Notes under the pieces: generated by a model
What the model was told of the DNA's origin: nothing
Databases searched by the model: none
What the model saw: the letters and a program-made list of their open reading frames with translations, nothing else
In this document: positions 29,717 to 38,396 of the stretch, in pieces
Layout of the letters: each line of letters begins with the position of its first letter
Position numbering within the stretch: position 1 is the first letter of the stretch
Program-made: the position numbers and the translations under genes
Source: Mycolicibacterium goodii
GTDB taxonomy: Bacteria; Actinomycetota; Actinomycetes; Mycobacteriales; Mycobacteriaceae
Direction of reading: 5' to 3'
NCBI RefSeq assembly: GCF_001187505.1
Contig: NZ_CP012150.1
Coordinates: 5,924,048-5,988,047, forward strand
Length of the DNA stretch: 64,000 nucleotides

Positions 29717-30958
29717 GTGAGAATCCTGATGGTGTCGTGGGAATACCCGCCGGTGGTGGTGGGCGGGTTGGGCCGCCATGTGCACCACCTCGCCACCGCG
29801 CTCGCCGCCGCGGGCCATGAGGTCGTGGTGCTCAGCCGCCAGCCGTCGGGCACCGACCCGAGCACGCACCCGTCGACCGACGAGGTGCGCGAAGGTGTGC
29901 GCGTCGTCGCGGCCGCACAGGACCCCCACGAGTTCGACTTCGGCTCCGACATGATGGCGTGGACCCTGGCGATGGGCCATGCCATGATCCGCACCGGTTT
30001 GCAGGTGCGCGACGACACCGGCAATCCGTGGGTGCCCGACCTGCTACACGCCCACGACTGGCTGGTCGCCCATCCGGCCATCGCGCTCGCCGAATTCTTC
30101 GATGTGCCACTGGTTTCCACGATCCACGCGACCGAGGCCGGCAGGCACTCGGGCTGGGTGTCCGGCCGGATCAGCCGCCAGGTGCACGCGATCGAGTCCT
30201 GGCTGGTGCGCGAATCCGACTCGCTGGTCACATGTTCGACGTCGATGAGCGAAGAGATCACCGAACTGTTCGGCCCGGGACTGTCCGAGATCCGGGTCAT
30301 CCGCAACGGGATCGACGCCCAGTTGTGGCCGTTCGCGACCCGCCGCCCCCGCACGGGCCCGCCCCGGTTGCTCTACGTCGGACGCCTGGAGTACGAGAAG
30401 GGCATCCAGGACGCGATCGCGGCGCTCCCGCGCATCCGACGTGCGCACCCCGGCACCACGCTGACCATTGCAGGCGACGGGACACAGCAGGACTGGCTCG
30501 TCGAACAGGCCCGAAAATACAAGGTACTGAAGGCAACCCGCTTCGTCGGGCGTCTCGGCCACGACGAACTCGTCGAGGCGTTGCAGGCCGCCGACGCCGC
30601 GGTGCTGCCCAGCCACTACGAACCGTTCGGCATCGTGGCGCTGGAAGCCGCGGCGACCGGTACCCCGCTCGTGACGTCCACGGCAGGCGGTCTCGGCGAG
30701 GCCGTCATCGACGGTGAGACCGGAATGTCGTTCGCGCCTCGTGATGTGGCGGGCCTGGCCGCCGCGGTGCGAGCCGTCCTCGATGATCCCGACGCCGCCC
30801 AGCGCCGCGCGCTCGCCGCACGTGACCGGCTCACCTCGGATTTCGACTGGCACACCGTCGCCGACGAGACCGCGCAGGTGTACCTGGCCGCCAAGCGGCG
30901 TGAGCGTGAACCGCTGCCGCGCCGCCCGATCGTCGAACACGCGCTGCCGGACCGGTGA
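29717..30958 (+). CDS. Alpha-1,4-glucosyltransferase of the MGLP cluster (Rv3032-like)
   Basis: A 413-residue GT4/GT5-type glycosyltransferase with two Rossmann domains. The N-terminal MVSWEYPPVVVGGLGRHVHHLA is the sugar-nucleotide loop of glycogen-synthase-like enzymes. LLYVGRLEYEKGIQDAI, ADAAVLPSHYEPFGIVALEAAATGTP (with the E-x7-E motif) and TAGGLGEAVIDGETG follow. In M. tuberculosis Rv3032 elongates the glucan of MGLP and contributes to glycogen. Start GTG at 29717; no strong ribosome binding site. Confidence 0.92.
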   Translation: MRILMVSWEYPPVVVGGLGRHVHHLATALAAAGHEVVVLSRQPSGTDPSTHPSTDEVREGVRVVAAAQDPHEFDFGSDMMAWTLAMGHAMIRTGLQVRDDTGNPWVPDLLHAHDWLVAHPAIALAEFFDVPLVSTIHATEAGRHSGWVSGRISRQVHAIESWLVRESDSLVTCSTSMSEEITELFGPGLSEIRVIRNGIDAQLWPFATRRPRTGPPRLLYVGRLEYEKGIQDAIAALPRIRRAHPGTTLTIAGDGTQQDWLVEQARKYKVLKATRFVGRLGHDELVEALQAADAAVLPSHYEPFGIVALEAAATGTPLVTSTAGGLGEAVIDGETGMSFAPRDVAGLAAAVRAVLDDPDAAQRRALAARDRLTSDFDWHTVADETAQVYLAAKRREREPLPRRPIVEHALPDR

Positions 30959-30984
30959 CCGGCCGAACCCGGTGACTTCCCGAC

Positions 30985-31010
30985 GTTTGTAGCCCGCCGC
31001 CTGCGGGTAC
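30985..31010 (+). promoter_or_regulatory. Predicted SigF promoter of the carotenoid operon
   Basis: GTTT (30985-30988), a 16-nt spacer and GGGTAC (31005-31010) fit the mycobacterial SigF consensus. Transcription would begin near 31018, before the AAGGGG ribosome binding site at 31032. Carotenoid synthesis in M. smegmatis is known to depend on SigF. Confidence 0.72.
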
Positions 31011-31042
31011 CTCGCGAGCATGCCAGCCCGGAAGGGGCGTAT

Positions 31043-31111
31043 GTGAGCGAGATACCGATGCCGTCGGCGATGTACGCCGGCGCTTTCGTGCGTCACCGGG
31101 CCGCCGGATGA
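31043..31111 (+). CDS. 22-codon ORF coupled to crtI
   Basis: GTG at 31043 has AAGGGG 5 nt upstream and the frame runs 22 codons (MSEIPMPSAM, then YAGAFVRHRAAG). It ends TGA at 31109-31111, overlapping the crtI ATG at 31108. It could be a leader peptide that delivers ribosomes to crtI, or the trimmed end of a lost gene such as a prenyl synthase. There is no homology evidence. Confidence 0.4.
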   Translation: MSEIPMPSAMYAGAFVRHRAAG

Positions 31112-32664
31112 GCCGCGCTGTCCGGGGTCCGGCCGACCATGTCGTGGTGGTGGGCGCCGGCCTGTCGGGCTTGGCCGCCGCGCTGCATCTGGCCGGGCGG
31201 GGCCGCCGGGTCACCGTGGTCGAACGCGAGCAGTGGCCGGGTGGGCGGGCCGGCCGGGTGGACGTCGACGGTTACCGGATCGACACCGGGCCAACCGTGC
31301 TGACGATGCCCGACATCCTCGACGATGTGTTTGCCGCGGTCGGTGAATCCGCCACCGACCGACTGCGGTTGCTCCCGGTGGACCCGGCATATCGCGCGCA
31401 GTTCGCTGACGGCAGCGCGCTGGAGGTGCACAGCGACGCCGACCGCATGGCTGCCGCGATCGCCGAGTTCGCCGGACCGGGCGAGGCCGCGGGCTACCGG
31501 CGGCTGCGCGAATGGCTGACCCGGCTGTACCGCATCGAGATCGACGGTTTCATCGGCGCCAACTTCGACTCGCCGTTGTCGCTGCTCACCCCGCAGCTCG
31601 CGCGACTCGCGGCGATCGGCGGGTTCCGCAAGTGGGACCACATGGTCGCCCGCCATCTGCGCGATCCCCGGCTGCAGCGGGTGTTCACGTTCCAGTCGCT
31701 GTATGCCGGTGTGGCGCCGCGGCACGCGCTGGCCGCGTACGCGGTGATCGCCTACATGGACACCATCTCCGGGGTGTTCTTCCCGCAGGGAGGGGTGCGC
31801 GCGGTGCCCGACGCGCTGGCCGCCGCGGGCGCCGACGCCGGGGTGCGGTTCCGCTACGGCGCCGCCGCCACCCGGCTCGAACGCACCGGCGATCGCGTGA
31901 CGGCGGTGCACACCGACACCGGTGAGCGCATCGCATGCGACGCGGTGGTGCTGACCAGTGAACTGCCCCAGACCTATGAACTGCTGGGCCGGCGTCCGCG
32001 CCGCGTGCGGCCGTTGCGCGCCTCACCGTCGGCGGTCGTCGTCCACGTCGGGTGCCGCCGCACCGACCCTGCCGTGGCGCATCACAACATCCTGTTCGGC
32101 GACGCCTGGCACGACACCTTCACCGACATCATCGACGACGGTCGGCTGATGCGGGATCCCTCACTGCTGGTCACCCGCCCCACCGCGGCCGATCCCACGC
32201 TCGCACCCGCAGGCCGTGACCTTCTCTATCTGCTCGCGCCCACCCCGAACCTGGCGAACACGACGATCGACTGGGAACAGGACGGGCCGGCCTACGCCCG
32301 AACGATCGTCGACACCGTCGCCGAGCGGTTGCTGCCGCAACTGCCCGACAGCGCCGAGGTGCTGCACGTGGTCACCCCCGCCGACTGGGCCCGCCGGGGA
32401 ATGGTGGCGGGCACACCGTTCGCACTGGCCCACACGTTCGGGCAGACCGGTCCGTTCCGCCCGGGCAACACCGTGCGCGGCATCGCCAACGCCGTGCTGG
32501 CCGGATCCTCGACGGTTCCCGGCGTCGGCGTCCCCACCGCGCTGCTGTCCGGCCGGCTCGCCGCCGACCGGATCACCGGACCGGTGGAACGCACCCGCGG
32601 CCGCCGCATCATCACCACCGACCCCGAAGCCGCCACTGCCGACCGGAAAGCCCCAATGCCATGA
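31108..32664 (+). CDS. crtI: Phytoene desaturase CrtI
   Basis: FAD-dependent desaturase that converts phytoene to lycopene (518 residues). N-terminal dinucleotide fold HVVVVGAGLSGLAAALHLAG, then GGRAGRVDVDGYRIDTGPTV (the CrtI substrate/FAD segment), and the C-terminal GTPFALAHTFGQTGPFRPGN and AGSSTVPGVGVPTALLSGRL, which is the carotenoid dehydrogenase signature. First enzyme gene of the crt operon. The next gene overlaps by 4 nt (ATGA at 32661). Confidence 0.94.
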   Translation: MSRAVRGPADHVVVVGAGLSGLAAALHLAGRGRRVTVVEREQWPGGRAGRVDVDGYRIDTGPTVLTMPDILDDVFAAVGESATDRLRLLPVDPAYRAQFADGSALEVHSDADRMAAAIAEFAGPGEAAGYRRLREWLTRLYRIEIDGFIGANFDSPLSLLTPQLARLAAIGGFRKWDHMVARHLRDPRLQRVFTFQSLYAGVAPRHALAAYAVIAYMDTISGVFFPQGGVRAVPDALAAAGADAGVRFRYGAAATRLERTGDRVTAVHTDTGERIACDAVVLTSELPQTYELLGRRPRRVRPLRASPSAVVVHVGCRRTDPAVAHHNILFGDAWHDTFTDIIDDGRLMRDPSLLVTRPTAADPTLAPAGRDLLYLLAPTPNLANTTIDWEQDGPAYARTIVDTVAERLLPQLPDSAEVLHVVTPADWARRGMVAGTPFALAHTFGQTGPFRPGNTVRGIANAVLAGSSTVPGVGVPTALLSGRLAADRITGPVERTRGRRIITTDPEAATADRKAPMP

Positions 32665-33608
32665 TCCGCAACGAATTCGCCGCAGCAGGCATCGACGACC
32701 CGGCGTTGCGCGAGGCGTACCGCCGCTGCCGTGAGCTCAACGCCGCCCACGGGCGCACCTTCTTCCTTGCCACCCGCCTGCTGGCACCGGACCAACGTCC
32801 GGCCGTGCACGCGCTGTACGGCTTCGCCAGGTACGCCGACGACATTCTCGACGAGTTCGACCCCGGCCTGGACACCGCCGCGCGGGCGCGTCAACTGCAA
32901 CAGCTCTCCGACCAGTTCTTCGCCCGCGCAGCGCATCCCCACGACCCGGTGCTGGCCGCGGTCGGCCACACGGTGGCCCGCTACGGCATCGCCATGGCAC
33001 TGTTCGAGGACTTCCTGCGCTCGATGCGCATGGACCTGACCGTCACCGCCTATCCCGACCGCGGCGCGCTCGAACTGTACATGCGGGGGTCGGCCGAGGC
33101 GATCGGCCTGCAGCTGCTGCCGATCCTGGGCACCGTGACCCCGCCCGAGGAGGCGGCCCCGCACGCCGCGGCGCTCGGGCGGGCATTCCAGCTGACCAAC
33201 TTCCTGCGCGACGTCGACGAGGACCTGCTGCGTGACCGCGTGTACCTGCCCGCCGACGAACTCGCGGCCTTCGGCGTCGACCGCGATGTGTTGATGTGGT
33301 GCCACCACAACCAGCGCACCGATTCCCGGGTGCGCAGGGCACTTCAGGCCCAGCACGAGATCACCCGCAGGACTTATGCTTTCGCGGCGGAGGGCATCGC
33401 CATGCTGGCACCCCGCTCGCGGCCGTGTGTGGCCGCCGCGATGCAGTTGTACTCGGAGATCCTGGACTGCATCGAGGACAGCGACTTCGCCATCTTCCGT
33501 CGCCGCGCGACGGTAGGAACCCGGCGCCGGATACAGGTGGCCGGTGCCGGTCTGATCCACGCCTGGCGCGCCCGCACACACGCGCAGGCCGTCCCGGGAG
33601 CGGCATGA
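32661..33608 (+). CDS. crtB: Phytoene synthase CrtB
   Basis: Joins two geranylgeranyl diphosphates head-to-head to phytoene. 315 residues. The first Asp-rich Mg site is YGFARYADDILDEFDP and the second is NFLRDVDEDLLRDRVYLP, both typical of squalene/phytoene synthases. The ATG overlaps crtI and the stop overlaps crtYc (ATGA, 33605-33608), so three or more genes are strictly coupled. No GGPP synthase gene lies in the cluster; its substrate must come from elsewhere. Confidence 0.95.
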   Translation: MIRNEFAAAGIDDPALREAYRRCRELNAAHGRTFFLATRLLAPDQRPAVHALYGFARYADDILDEFDPGLDTAARARQLQQLSDQFFARAAHPHDPVLAAVGHTVARYGIAMALFEDFLRSMRMDLTVTAYPDRGALELYMRGSAEAIGLQLLPILGTVTPPEEAAPHAAALGRAFQLTNFLRDVDEDLLRDRVYLPADELAAFGVDRDVLMWCHHNQRTDSRVRRALQAQHEITRRTYAFAAEGIAMLAPRSRPCVAAAMQLYSEILDCIEDSDFAIFRRRATVGTRRRIQVAGAGLIHAWRARTHAQAVPGAA

Positions 33609-33928
33609 GCGATCACTGGCAATACCTGCTGGTTCTCGCGGCGTGTGTGGCGGTCACCGCGCCGCTGGAATGCCTCGGCGAGGGCGTCTACCGGCAGCCG
33701 CGGCGACTGCTCCAGGCGGTGCTACCGGTCGCGGCCGTGTTCCTGCTGTGGGATGAGGTCGCGGTGGCGTTCGAGGTGTGGGGCTACAACCCCGAGTACA
33801 TCACCGGTGTGACCGTGCCGGTCGACGTGCCCATCGAGGAGGTGTTGTTCTTTCTCGTCATCCCGCTGTGTGCGCTGCTGACCTACAACGCGGTGAGCAC
33901 CATCCTGGACCGGGTGAAGCGCCGATGA
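33605..33928 (+). CDS. crtYc: Lycopene cyclase subunit CrtYc
   Basis: A 107-residue membrane protein with three hydrophobic segments (QYLLVLAACVAVTAPLEC, AVLPVAAVFLLWDEVAVAF, VLFFLVIPLCALLTYNAV). It carries the lycopene-cyclase-domain block PVDVPIEEVLFFLVIP, whose acidic residues are essential in this family. It works with CrtYd as a heterodimer to close both lycopene ends to beta-rings. It overlaps crtB and crtYd by 4 nt each. Confidence 0.9.
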   Translation: MSDHWQYLLVLAACVAVTAPLECLGEGVYRQPRRLLQAVLPVAAVFLLWDEVAVAFEVWGYNPEYITGVTVPVDVPIEEVLFFLVIPLCALLTYNAVSTILDRVKRR

Positions 33929-34266
33929 CCGGGTACACGTTGCCCGCCATCGTCGCCGTGCTCGCGGTGTTTGTCCTTGAATCCGTTTTGCGCACAGGGC
34001 TTTTCAAGCGTGCGGCGTACTGGTTGTCGATGGTGATCGTGCTGGGCTTCCAGATCCCCGTCGACGGCTGGTTGACCAAACTCACCGCACCCATCGTCGT
34101 GTACGACGAGCGGCACATCAGCGGTGTGCGGGTGTTCTTCGATACGCCCGTTGAGGATTTTCTGTTCGGCTTCGCCATGGTGACCGCGGTGCTGCTGTTG
34201 TGGGAACGCCAACGCGTGCGCGCGCAACGCCGCCGCGTGCGGACCCGGGAGGAGGTGTCCCGGTGA
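33925..34266 (+). CDS. crtYd: Lycopene cyclase subunit CrtYd
   Basis: A 113-residue partner of CrtYc with the same fold: segments PAIVAVLAVFVLESVLRTG, AAYWLSMVIVLGFQIPV and the conserved FDTPVEDFLFGFAMVTAVLLLWE. Actinobacterial lycopene beta-cyclases of this kind are split in two genes; here they sit one after the other. Coupled to crtYc (ATGA, 33925-33928) and to crtU (GTGA, 34263-34266). Confidence 0.9.
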   Translation: MTGYTLPAIVAVLAVFVLESVLRTGLFKRAAYWLSMVIVLGFQIPVDGWLTKLTAPIVVYDERHISGVRVFFDTPVEDFLFGFAMVTAVLLLWERQRVRAQRRRVRTREEVSR

Positions 34267-35792
34267 GCGACCGGCGTCAACGCATCCACGCCGCACCGCG
34301 CGGACTGTCCCACGCCCGCGCACTGTCGACGCGGCCGCGGGCCGTCGTGGTGGGTGCGGGCATCGCCGGGCTGGCGGCCGCGACCGGCCTGGCCGAGCGC
34401 GGCGTCGAGGTCACCGTCGTCGAACGCGAACCCCATCTGGGCGGACGCGTCGGCGGCTGGACCGAGCAGCACGACGGCACCGGGTACGCCATGAACCGCG
34501 GCTTCCACGCGTTCTTCCGGCAGTACTACAACCTGCGGGAACTGTTGCGCCGCATCGACCCACAGCTGCGGATGCTCACCCCGGTCGACGACTATCCGCT
34601 CATCGACGGCGCGGGCCGGATCGAGAGCTTCCGCCGGCTGCCGCACACCCCGCCGTGGAACGCGCTGGTGTTCGCGCTGCGCAGCCCCACCTTCCGGCTG
34701 CGCGATCTGGCGCGGCTGGACGCCAGGGCCGCCGCACCGCTCGCGGCGGTGTCGCTGCCGCAGATCTATGACCGGCTCGACCACGTCGATGCCGACACGT
34801 TCCTGAAGAACATCAACTTCCCGTCCGCCGCACGCCATCTGGCCTTCGAGGTCTTCTCCCGCAGTTTCTTCGCCGACCCGTCGCAGCTGTCGGCCGCCGA
34901 GTTGGCGACGATGTTCCACATCTACTTCCTCGGCTCCAGTGAGGGACTCGTGTTCGACGTCCCGACCGCCAATTACGACACCGCGCTGTGGGAGCCGCTG
35001 CGCCGGTACCTGCACGACGAGCATGGCGCAAGGTTCCACCTCGCCGTGTCCGCCGCCCGCATCGACACCGACACCGCTCCGAAAGCCGCGTTCGCGGTGC
35101 ACACCGACTCCGGTGAGCGCCTCGACGCCGACGCGGTGGTGCTGGCGGTCGACATCCCCGGCCTGCAACGGATCGTGGCGGCATCGCCGGATCTGGGCGA
35201 CGGGCGGTGGCGCACCCGCGTGCAGGGTTTGCGGACCGCACCGGCGTTCGCCGTGCACCGGCTGTGGCTCGATCGGCCCGTCGCCGCGCACCGTGCGGCG
35301 TTCCTGGGGACGGCCGGGCACAAACCGCTCGACAACATCAGTGTGCTGCACCGCTACGAGCGCGAGAGCGCTCGGTGGGCCCAGCGCACCGGTGGGTCGG
35401 TCGTCGAGGTGCACGCCTACGCCCTTGAGTCCGGAGACGAGGCCGACCTCATGACGCAGCTGCATCGGGTCTATCCCGAGACTGCCTTGGCCGCACCGGT
35501 TTACCAGCGCACCCTGATTCGCGACGACTGTCCGCTGTTCGCACCCGGGTCGCACGCCGACCGGCCTGGGGTCCACACCGGAACACCCGGGCTGGTGCTC
35601 GCGGGCGACGGGATACGCCTTGACCTGCCCGCGGCGCTGATGGAACGCGCCGCCACCACCGGTTGGGCCGCGGCCAATGTGCTGCTGAACCGCTGGGGCC
35701 TGGCCGGGCACGCCCTGAGAACCGTCCCGACCGCCGGACGGACGCCGCCGCTGCGGTGGCTGGCGACCCGCGAAGAACGGAGGGCGAGTTGA
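34263..35792 (+). CDS. crtU: Carotene desaturase/methyltransferase CrtU (isorenieratene synthase type)
   Basis: A 509-residue FAD enzyme that would desaturate and shift a methyl group on beta-carotene rings to give phi-type aromatic carotenoids (isorenieratene). Motifs: RAVVVGAGIAGLAAATGLAE (FAD fold), HLGGRVGGWTEQHDGTGYAM followed by NRGFHAFFRQYYN, the central LKNINFPSAARHLAFEVFSR, and the C-terminal PGLVLAGDGIRLDLPAALME. The GTG at 34263 overlaps the crtYd stop and is chosen over an earlier in-frame start. It is followed with a 1-nt overlap by the Rieske gene. Confidence 0.88.
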   Translation: MSDRRQRIHAAPRGLSHARALSTRPRAVVVGAGIAGLAAATGLAERGVEVTVVEREPHLGGRVGGWTEQHDGTGYAMNRGFHAFFRQYYNLRELLRRIDPQLRMLTPVDDYPLIDGAGRIESFRRLPHTPPWNALVFALRSPTFRLRDLARLDARAAAPLAAVSLPQIYDRLDHVDADTFLKNINFPSAARHLAFEVFSRSFFADPSQLSAAELATMFHIYFLGSSEGLVFDVPTANYDTALWEPLRRYLHDEHGARFHLAVSAARIDTDTAPKAAFAVHTDSGERLDADAVVLAVDIPGLQRIVAASPDLGDGRWRTRVQGLRTAPAFAVHRLWLDRPVAAHRAAFLGTAGHKPLDNISVLHRYERESARWAQRTGGSVVEVHAYALESGDEADLMTQLHRVYPETALAAPVYQRTLIRDDCPLFAPGSHADRPGVHTGTPGLVLAGDGIRLDLPAALMERAATTGWAAANVLLNRWGLAGHALRTVPTAGRTPPLRWLATREERRAS

Positions 35793-36793
35793 TGATCGGC
35801 GATCGGTGGCCAAAACACTGGCCGCTGCAACCCGTTGCACCGGCCCGTTGGTCGGCGCAGCGACCCACCTATCGGGAGGCCGAACCCGCGATCATCGAAG
35901 CGGCCGTGCACCGCTCGCAGCGCCGCCGGACCGGCAACTGGTACGTTCTCGGCGCCGCCGGCGACATCCGCACCGACCGTCCGTTCGGCACCACGATCGG
36001 CGGAATCGAGGTCGTGGCTTGGCGCGACCGCGACGGGCACCTGCGGGTCGGGCCGCGTGCATGCCCACACCTCGGGGCCGATCTGGCCACCGGCGTGATC
36101 GACGACGGCACCCTGATCTGCCGCTGGCACGGACTTCCGCTCACCGGGAAGACCTGCGAGTTCGGTTGGAAGCCGTTCCCGGGTCACGACGACGGTGTGC
36201 TCGCCTGGGTGCGCCTGGACCACCTCGGCGGCGAGGAACCGCTGACCGCCCCGGTCCCATCTGCCCGGCCCCACGGCGACACGTTGCACGCCGTGACCCG
36301 GCTGGTCGGCGTGTGCGAACCGCGCGACATCATCGCCAACCGGCTCGACCCGTGGCACGGAAACTGGTTCCACCCCTACTCGTTCACGCGCCTGGAGGTG
36401 CTCAGTACGCCGACCGAAGAGGACGACCGGTTCCTGCTGTCGGTGACGTTCCGCGTCGGCCGATTCGGTATCCCGGTGATCGCCGAGTTCACCTGCCCCA
36501 GCGCCCGCACCATCGTGATGCGGATCGTCGACGGTGAGGGCGCGGGCAGTGTCGTGGAGACCCATGCCACGCCACTCGGGCCCGGCGCAGACGGCCACCC
36601 GCGCACGGCGGTCGTCGAAGCCGTCATCGCGCGGTCCGACCGCACCGGTTTCCGTCGCGCCCGCCGCGCGGGTGGGCTCATCACGCCGCTGATGCGCCGT
36701 GCCGCCAACCGGTTGTGGCGCGACGACCTCGTGTACGCCGAGCGCCGCTATCACCTTCGCGCCCACGCCGAAAGGCCCATAATCGGGTCATGA
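35792..36793 (+). CDS. Rieske [2Fe-2S] protein with DUF5914-type C-terminus
   Basis: A 333-residue protein. The Rieske domain at about residues 45-130 carries GPRACPHLGADLA and TLICRWHGLPL, giving Cys-x-His and Cys-x2-His ligands. The rest is a non-heme domain with DIIANRLDPWHGNWFHPYSF, where His and Asp might bind iron. Rieske proteins of this kind accompany crtU in several actinobacterial pigment clusters. It may oxidise (hydroxylate or keto-functionalise) the aromatic carotenoid or assist CrtU; neither is shown. Start ATG 35792 overlaps the crtU stop TGATG; its own stop overlaps the DUF2784 ATG. Confidence 0.82.
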   Translation: MIGDRWPKHWPLQPVAPARWSAQRPTYREAEPAIIEAAVHRSQRRRTGNWYVLGAAGDIRTDRPFGTTIGGIEVVAWRDRDGHLRVGPRACPHLGADLATGVIDDGTLICRWHGLPLTGKTCEFGWKPFPGHDDGVLAWVRLDHLGGEEPLTAPVPSARPHGDTLHAVTRLVGVCEPRDIIANRLDPWHGNWFHPYSFTRLEVLSTPTEEDDRFLLSVTFRVGRFGIPVIAEFTCPSARTIVMRIVDGEGAGSVVETHATPLGPGADGHPRTAVVEAVIARSDRTGFRRARRAGGLITPLMRRAANRLWRDDLVYAERRYHLRAHAERPIIGS

Positions 36794-37191
36794 AGAAGGC
36801 GTACACCGTCGTGGTGGCGATCACGGTCGGTGCGCATTTCGGCTACCTGATGTACCTGCCCAGCGGTGGGCTGCTGGCCCTGCGCTGGCCCCGCAGCATC
36901 GTCTTCCATGTGCCGACGGTCATCTGGGGCGTCTGCATCGTCAGCCTCGGCCTCCCGTGCCCGTTGACGCATCTCGAACAGTGGGCCCGCGCACGGGCCG
37001 GGCTTGCGCCCCTGCCCGCAGACGATTTCATCGACCACTACGCCGACGGGGTGCTCTACCCCGCAGGCCGGACCGGCGCGGCGCAGGCGGCCGCCTTCAC
37101 GGTCGCCGCGATCTCCTGGCTGGTGCTGCTGGCCCGGCGCCGGTCACTCATCTCCGCGGTGCCTCCGTGGAAAGCACCTGCTGTTCCATGA
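36790..37191 (+). CDS. DUF2784 membrane protein
   Basis: A 133-residue protein with about four hydrophobic segments, among them AYTVVVAITVGAHFGYLMYL, IVFHVPTVIWGVCIVSLGLP and AAAFTVAAISWLVLLA, and the DUF2784 hallmark CPLTHLEQWARARAG followed by FIDHYADGVLYP. Function unknown. It is coupled to the Rieske gene by ATGA (36790-36793), so it is the last gene of the crt operon. Its 3' end overlaps the convergent glycosyltransferase by 44 nt. Confidence 0.8.
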   Translation: MKKAYTVVVAITVGAHFGYLMYLPSGGLLALRWPRSIVFHVPTVIWGVCIVSLGLPCPLTHLEQWARARAGLAPLPADDFIDHYADGVLYPAGRTGAAQAAAFTVAAISWLVLLARRRSLISAVPPWKAPAVP

Positions 37192-38392
37192 GATCGGCGC
37201 CACGAGCCACCCCACCGGTCGCCGCGAACCCTGCCGCCACCCGTCGTGCACCCTCGCTCATCGTCATGGCCTGACGCACCTTGCGGCGCAGCCGGGCGGG
37301 GCCGAGGTGTTTCGCGGGCAGCCGGGTGCCGCACCGCGCCATCTGCACCCGGCGGGCCACCTCGGCCTGATCCCGCGCAAACGGCACCACACACACCGGG
37401 ATTCCCCGCTCGAGCGCCTTGACGGTGCTTCCCATGCCGCCGTGGGTGACGACGCATACCGCGCGGTCCAGCACCGCACCGTGCGGGATGAATTCGCAGA
37501 TCGTCGCGTTGGACGGCTGTGGAAGGCCCGGTGGCACACCGGCCGGGAACGTCGCGACGACGTGCACCGGTTCGTCGGCCAGCGCCCGCAGCGCGGTGCT
37601 CGCCAGGATTGTGTCGGCCTGCTCGACCGAGGACGTGTTGACCAGCACGATGGGGCGGTCGATCTCGGCGAGCCAAGGCGGTCGCCCGCCTGGGCCCGGC
37701 TCGTAGCTGCACGCGCCGATCAGGGACACGCGATCCTCCCAGTCGGGGTGTGGATATTCGAACGGCCGCCCGCCGACGGCGAGCAGAAGCGGCGCGCGGC
37801 GCATCATCGCGTCCACCGAATCCACCTGCGCTGCACCGACTTCGGCTCGCAAAGGATTGAGGCGCCGCAGCGCCGGCTCGTCGAACATGCGCCGGATCAC
37901 CCGGCGCATCACCGCGTCACGCAGCTGCCCGGGCAGGCCCGGCCACGGCCGTAGGCCCGGCCCGAACGGCGGCACCCCTCGTGATCTCAGGTACGGGGTG
38001 AACGGTGAGAACACCACCCACGGCACCGCCTCGGCCTCGACCGCGGCCATCGCGCCCCAGCAGTTCGCGTCGACGATCACGACGTCGGGTCGGGCATGGG
38101 CTATCGCGGCGCGAATGTCGTCAACCTCCAGTGCGGCCCTGCCGCACAACACGTCGATGGACATCGCGAGCACTTCCCGTGCGTCGGTCGTGGTGCGGTC
38201 GTTGCCGCGGATCTCCTCGATGCCCGGCGACACCGCCTCGGCGCGGAAACCGGCGGCGCGCATGGTGGCCACCTCACGGGCCATGGTGCGCACATGGACG
38301 TCGTGTCCGCGGTCGGCGAGTTCGGTCAGCAGGGCCGCGAGCGGATAGACGTGCCCCAGTGCGGGCGAACCGTACGCGAGGACCGTCGCCAC
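37148..38392 (-). CDS. GT1-family glycosyltransferase, probably carotenoid tailoring
   Basis: A 414-residue GT-B enzyme of the UDP-glucuronosyltransferase/macrolide glycosyltransferase type. N-terminal LAYGSPALGHVYPLAALLTEL binds the acceptor. The C-terminal nucleotide region includes IVLVNTSSVEQADTI, CEFIPHGAVLDRAVCVVTHG and GMGSTVKALERGIPVCVVPF followed by RDQAEVARR. It lies 4 nt downstream of the IPP isomerase gene (same strand) and tail-to-tail with the crt operon. That position suggests it glycosylates a hydroxylated carotenoid, but a sterol or polyketide acceptor cannot be excluded. Confidence 0.82.
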   Translation of the reverse strand: MATVLAYGSPALGHVYPLAALLTELADRGHDVHVRTMAREVATMRAAGFRAEAVSPGIEEIRGNDRTTTDAREVLAMSIDVLCGRAALEVDDIRAAIAHARPDVVIVDANCWGAMAAVEAEAVPWVVFSPFTPYLRSRGVPPFGPGLRPWPGLPGQLRDAVMRRVIRRMFDEPALRRLNPLRAEVGAAQVDSVDAMMRRAPLLLAVGGRPFEYPHPDWEDRVSLIGACSYEPGPGGRPPWLAEIDRPIVLVNTSSVEQADTILASTALRALADEPVHVVATFPAGVPPGLPQPSNATICEFIPHGAVLDRAVCVVTHGGMGSTVKALERGIPVCVVPFARDQAEVARRVQMARCGTRLPAKHLGPARLRRKVRQAMTMSEGARRVAAGFAATGGVARGADLMEQQVLSTEAPRR

Positions 38393-38396
38393 GGCG

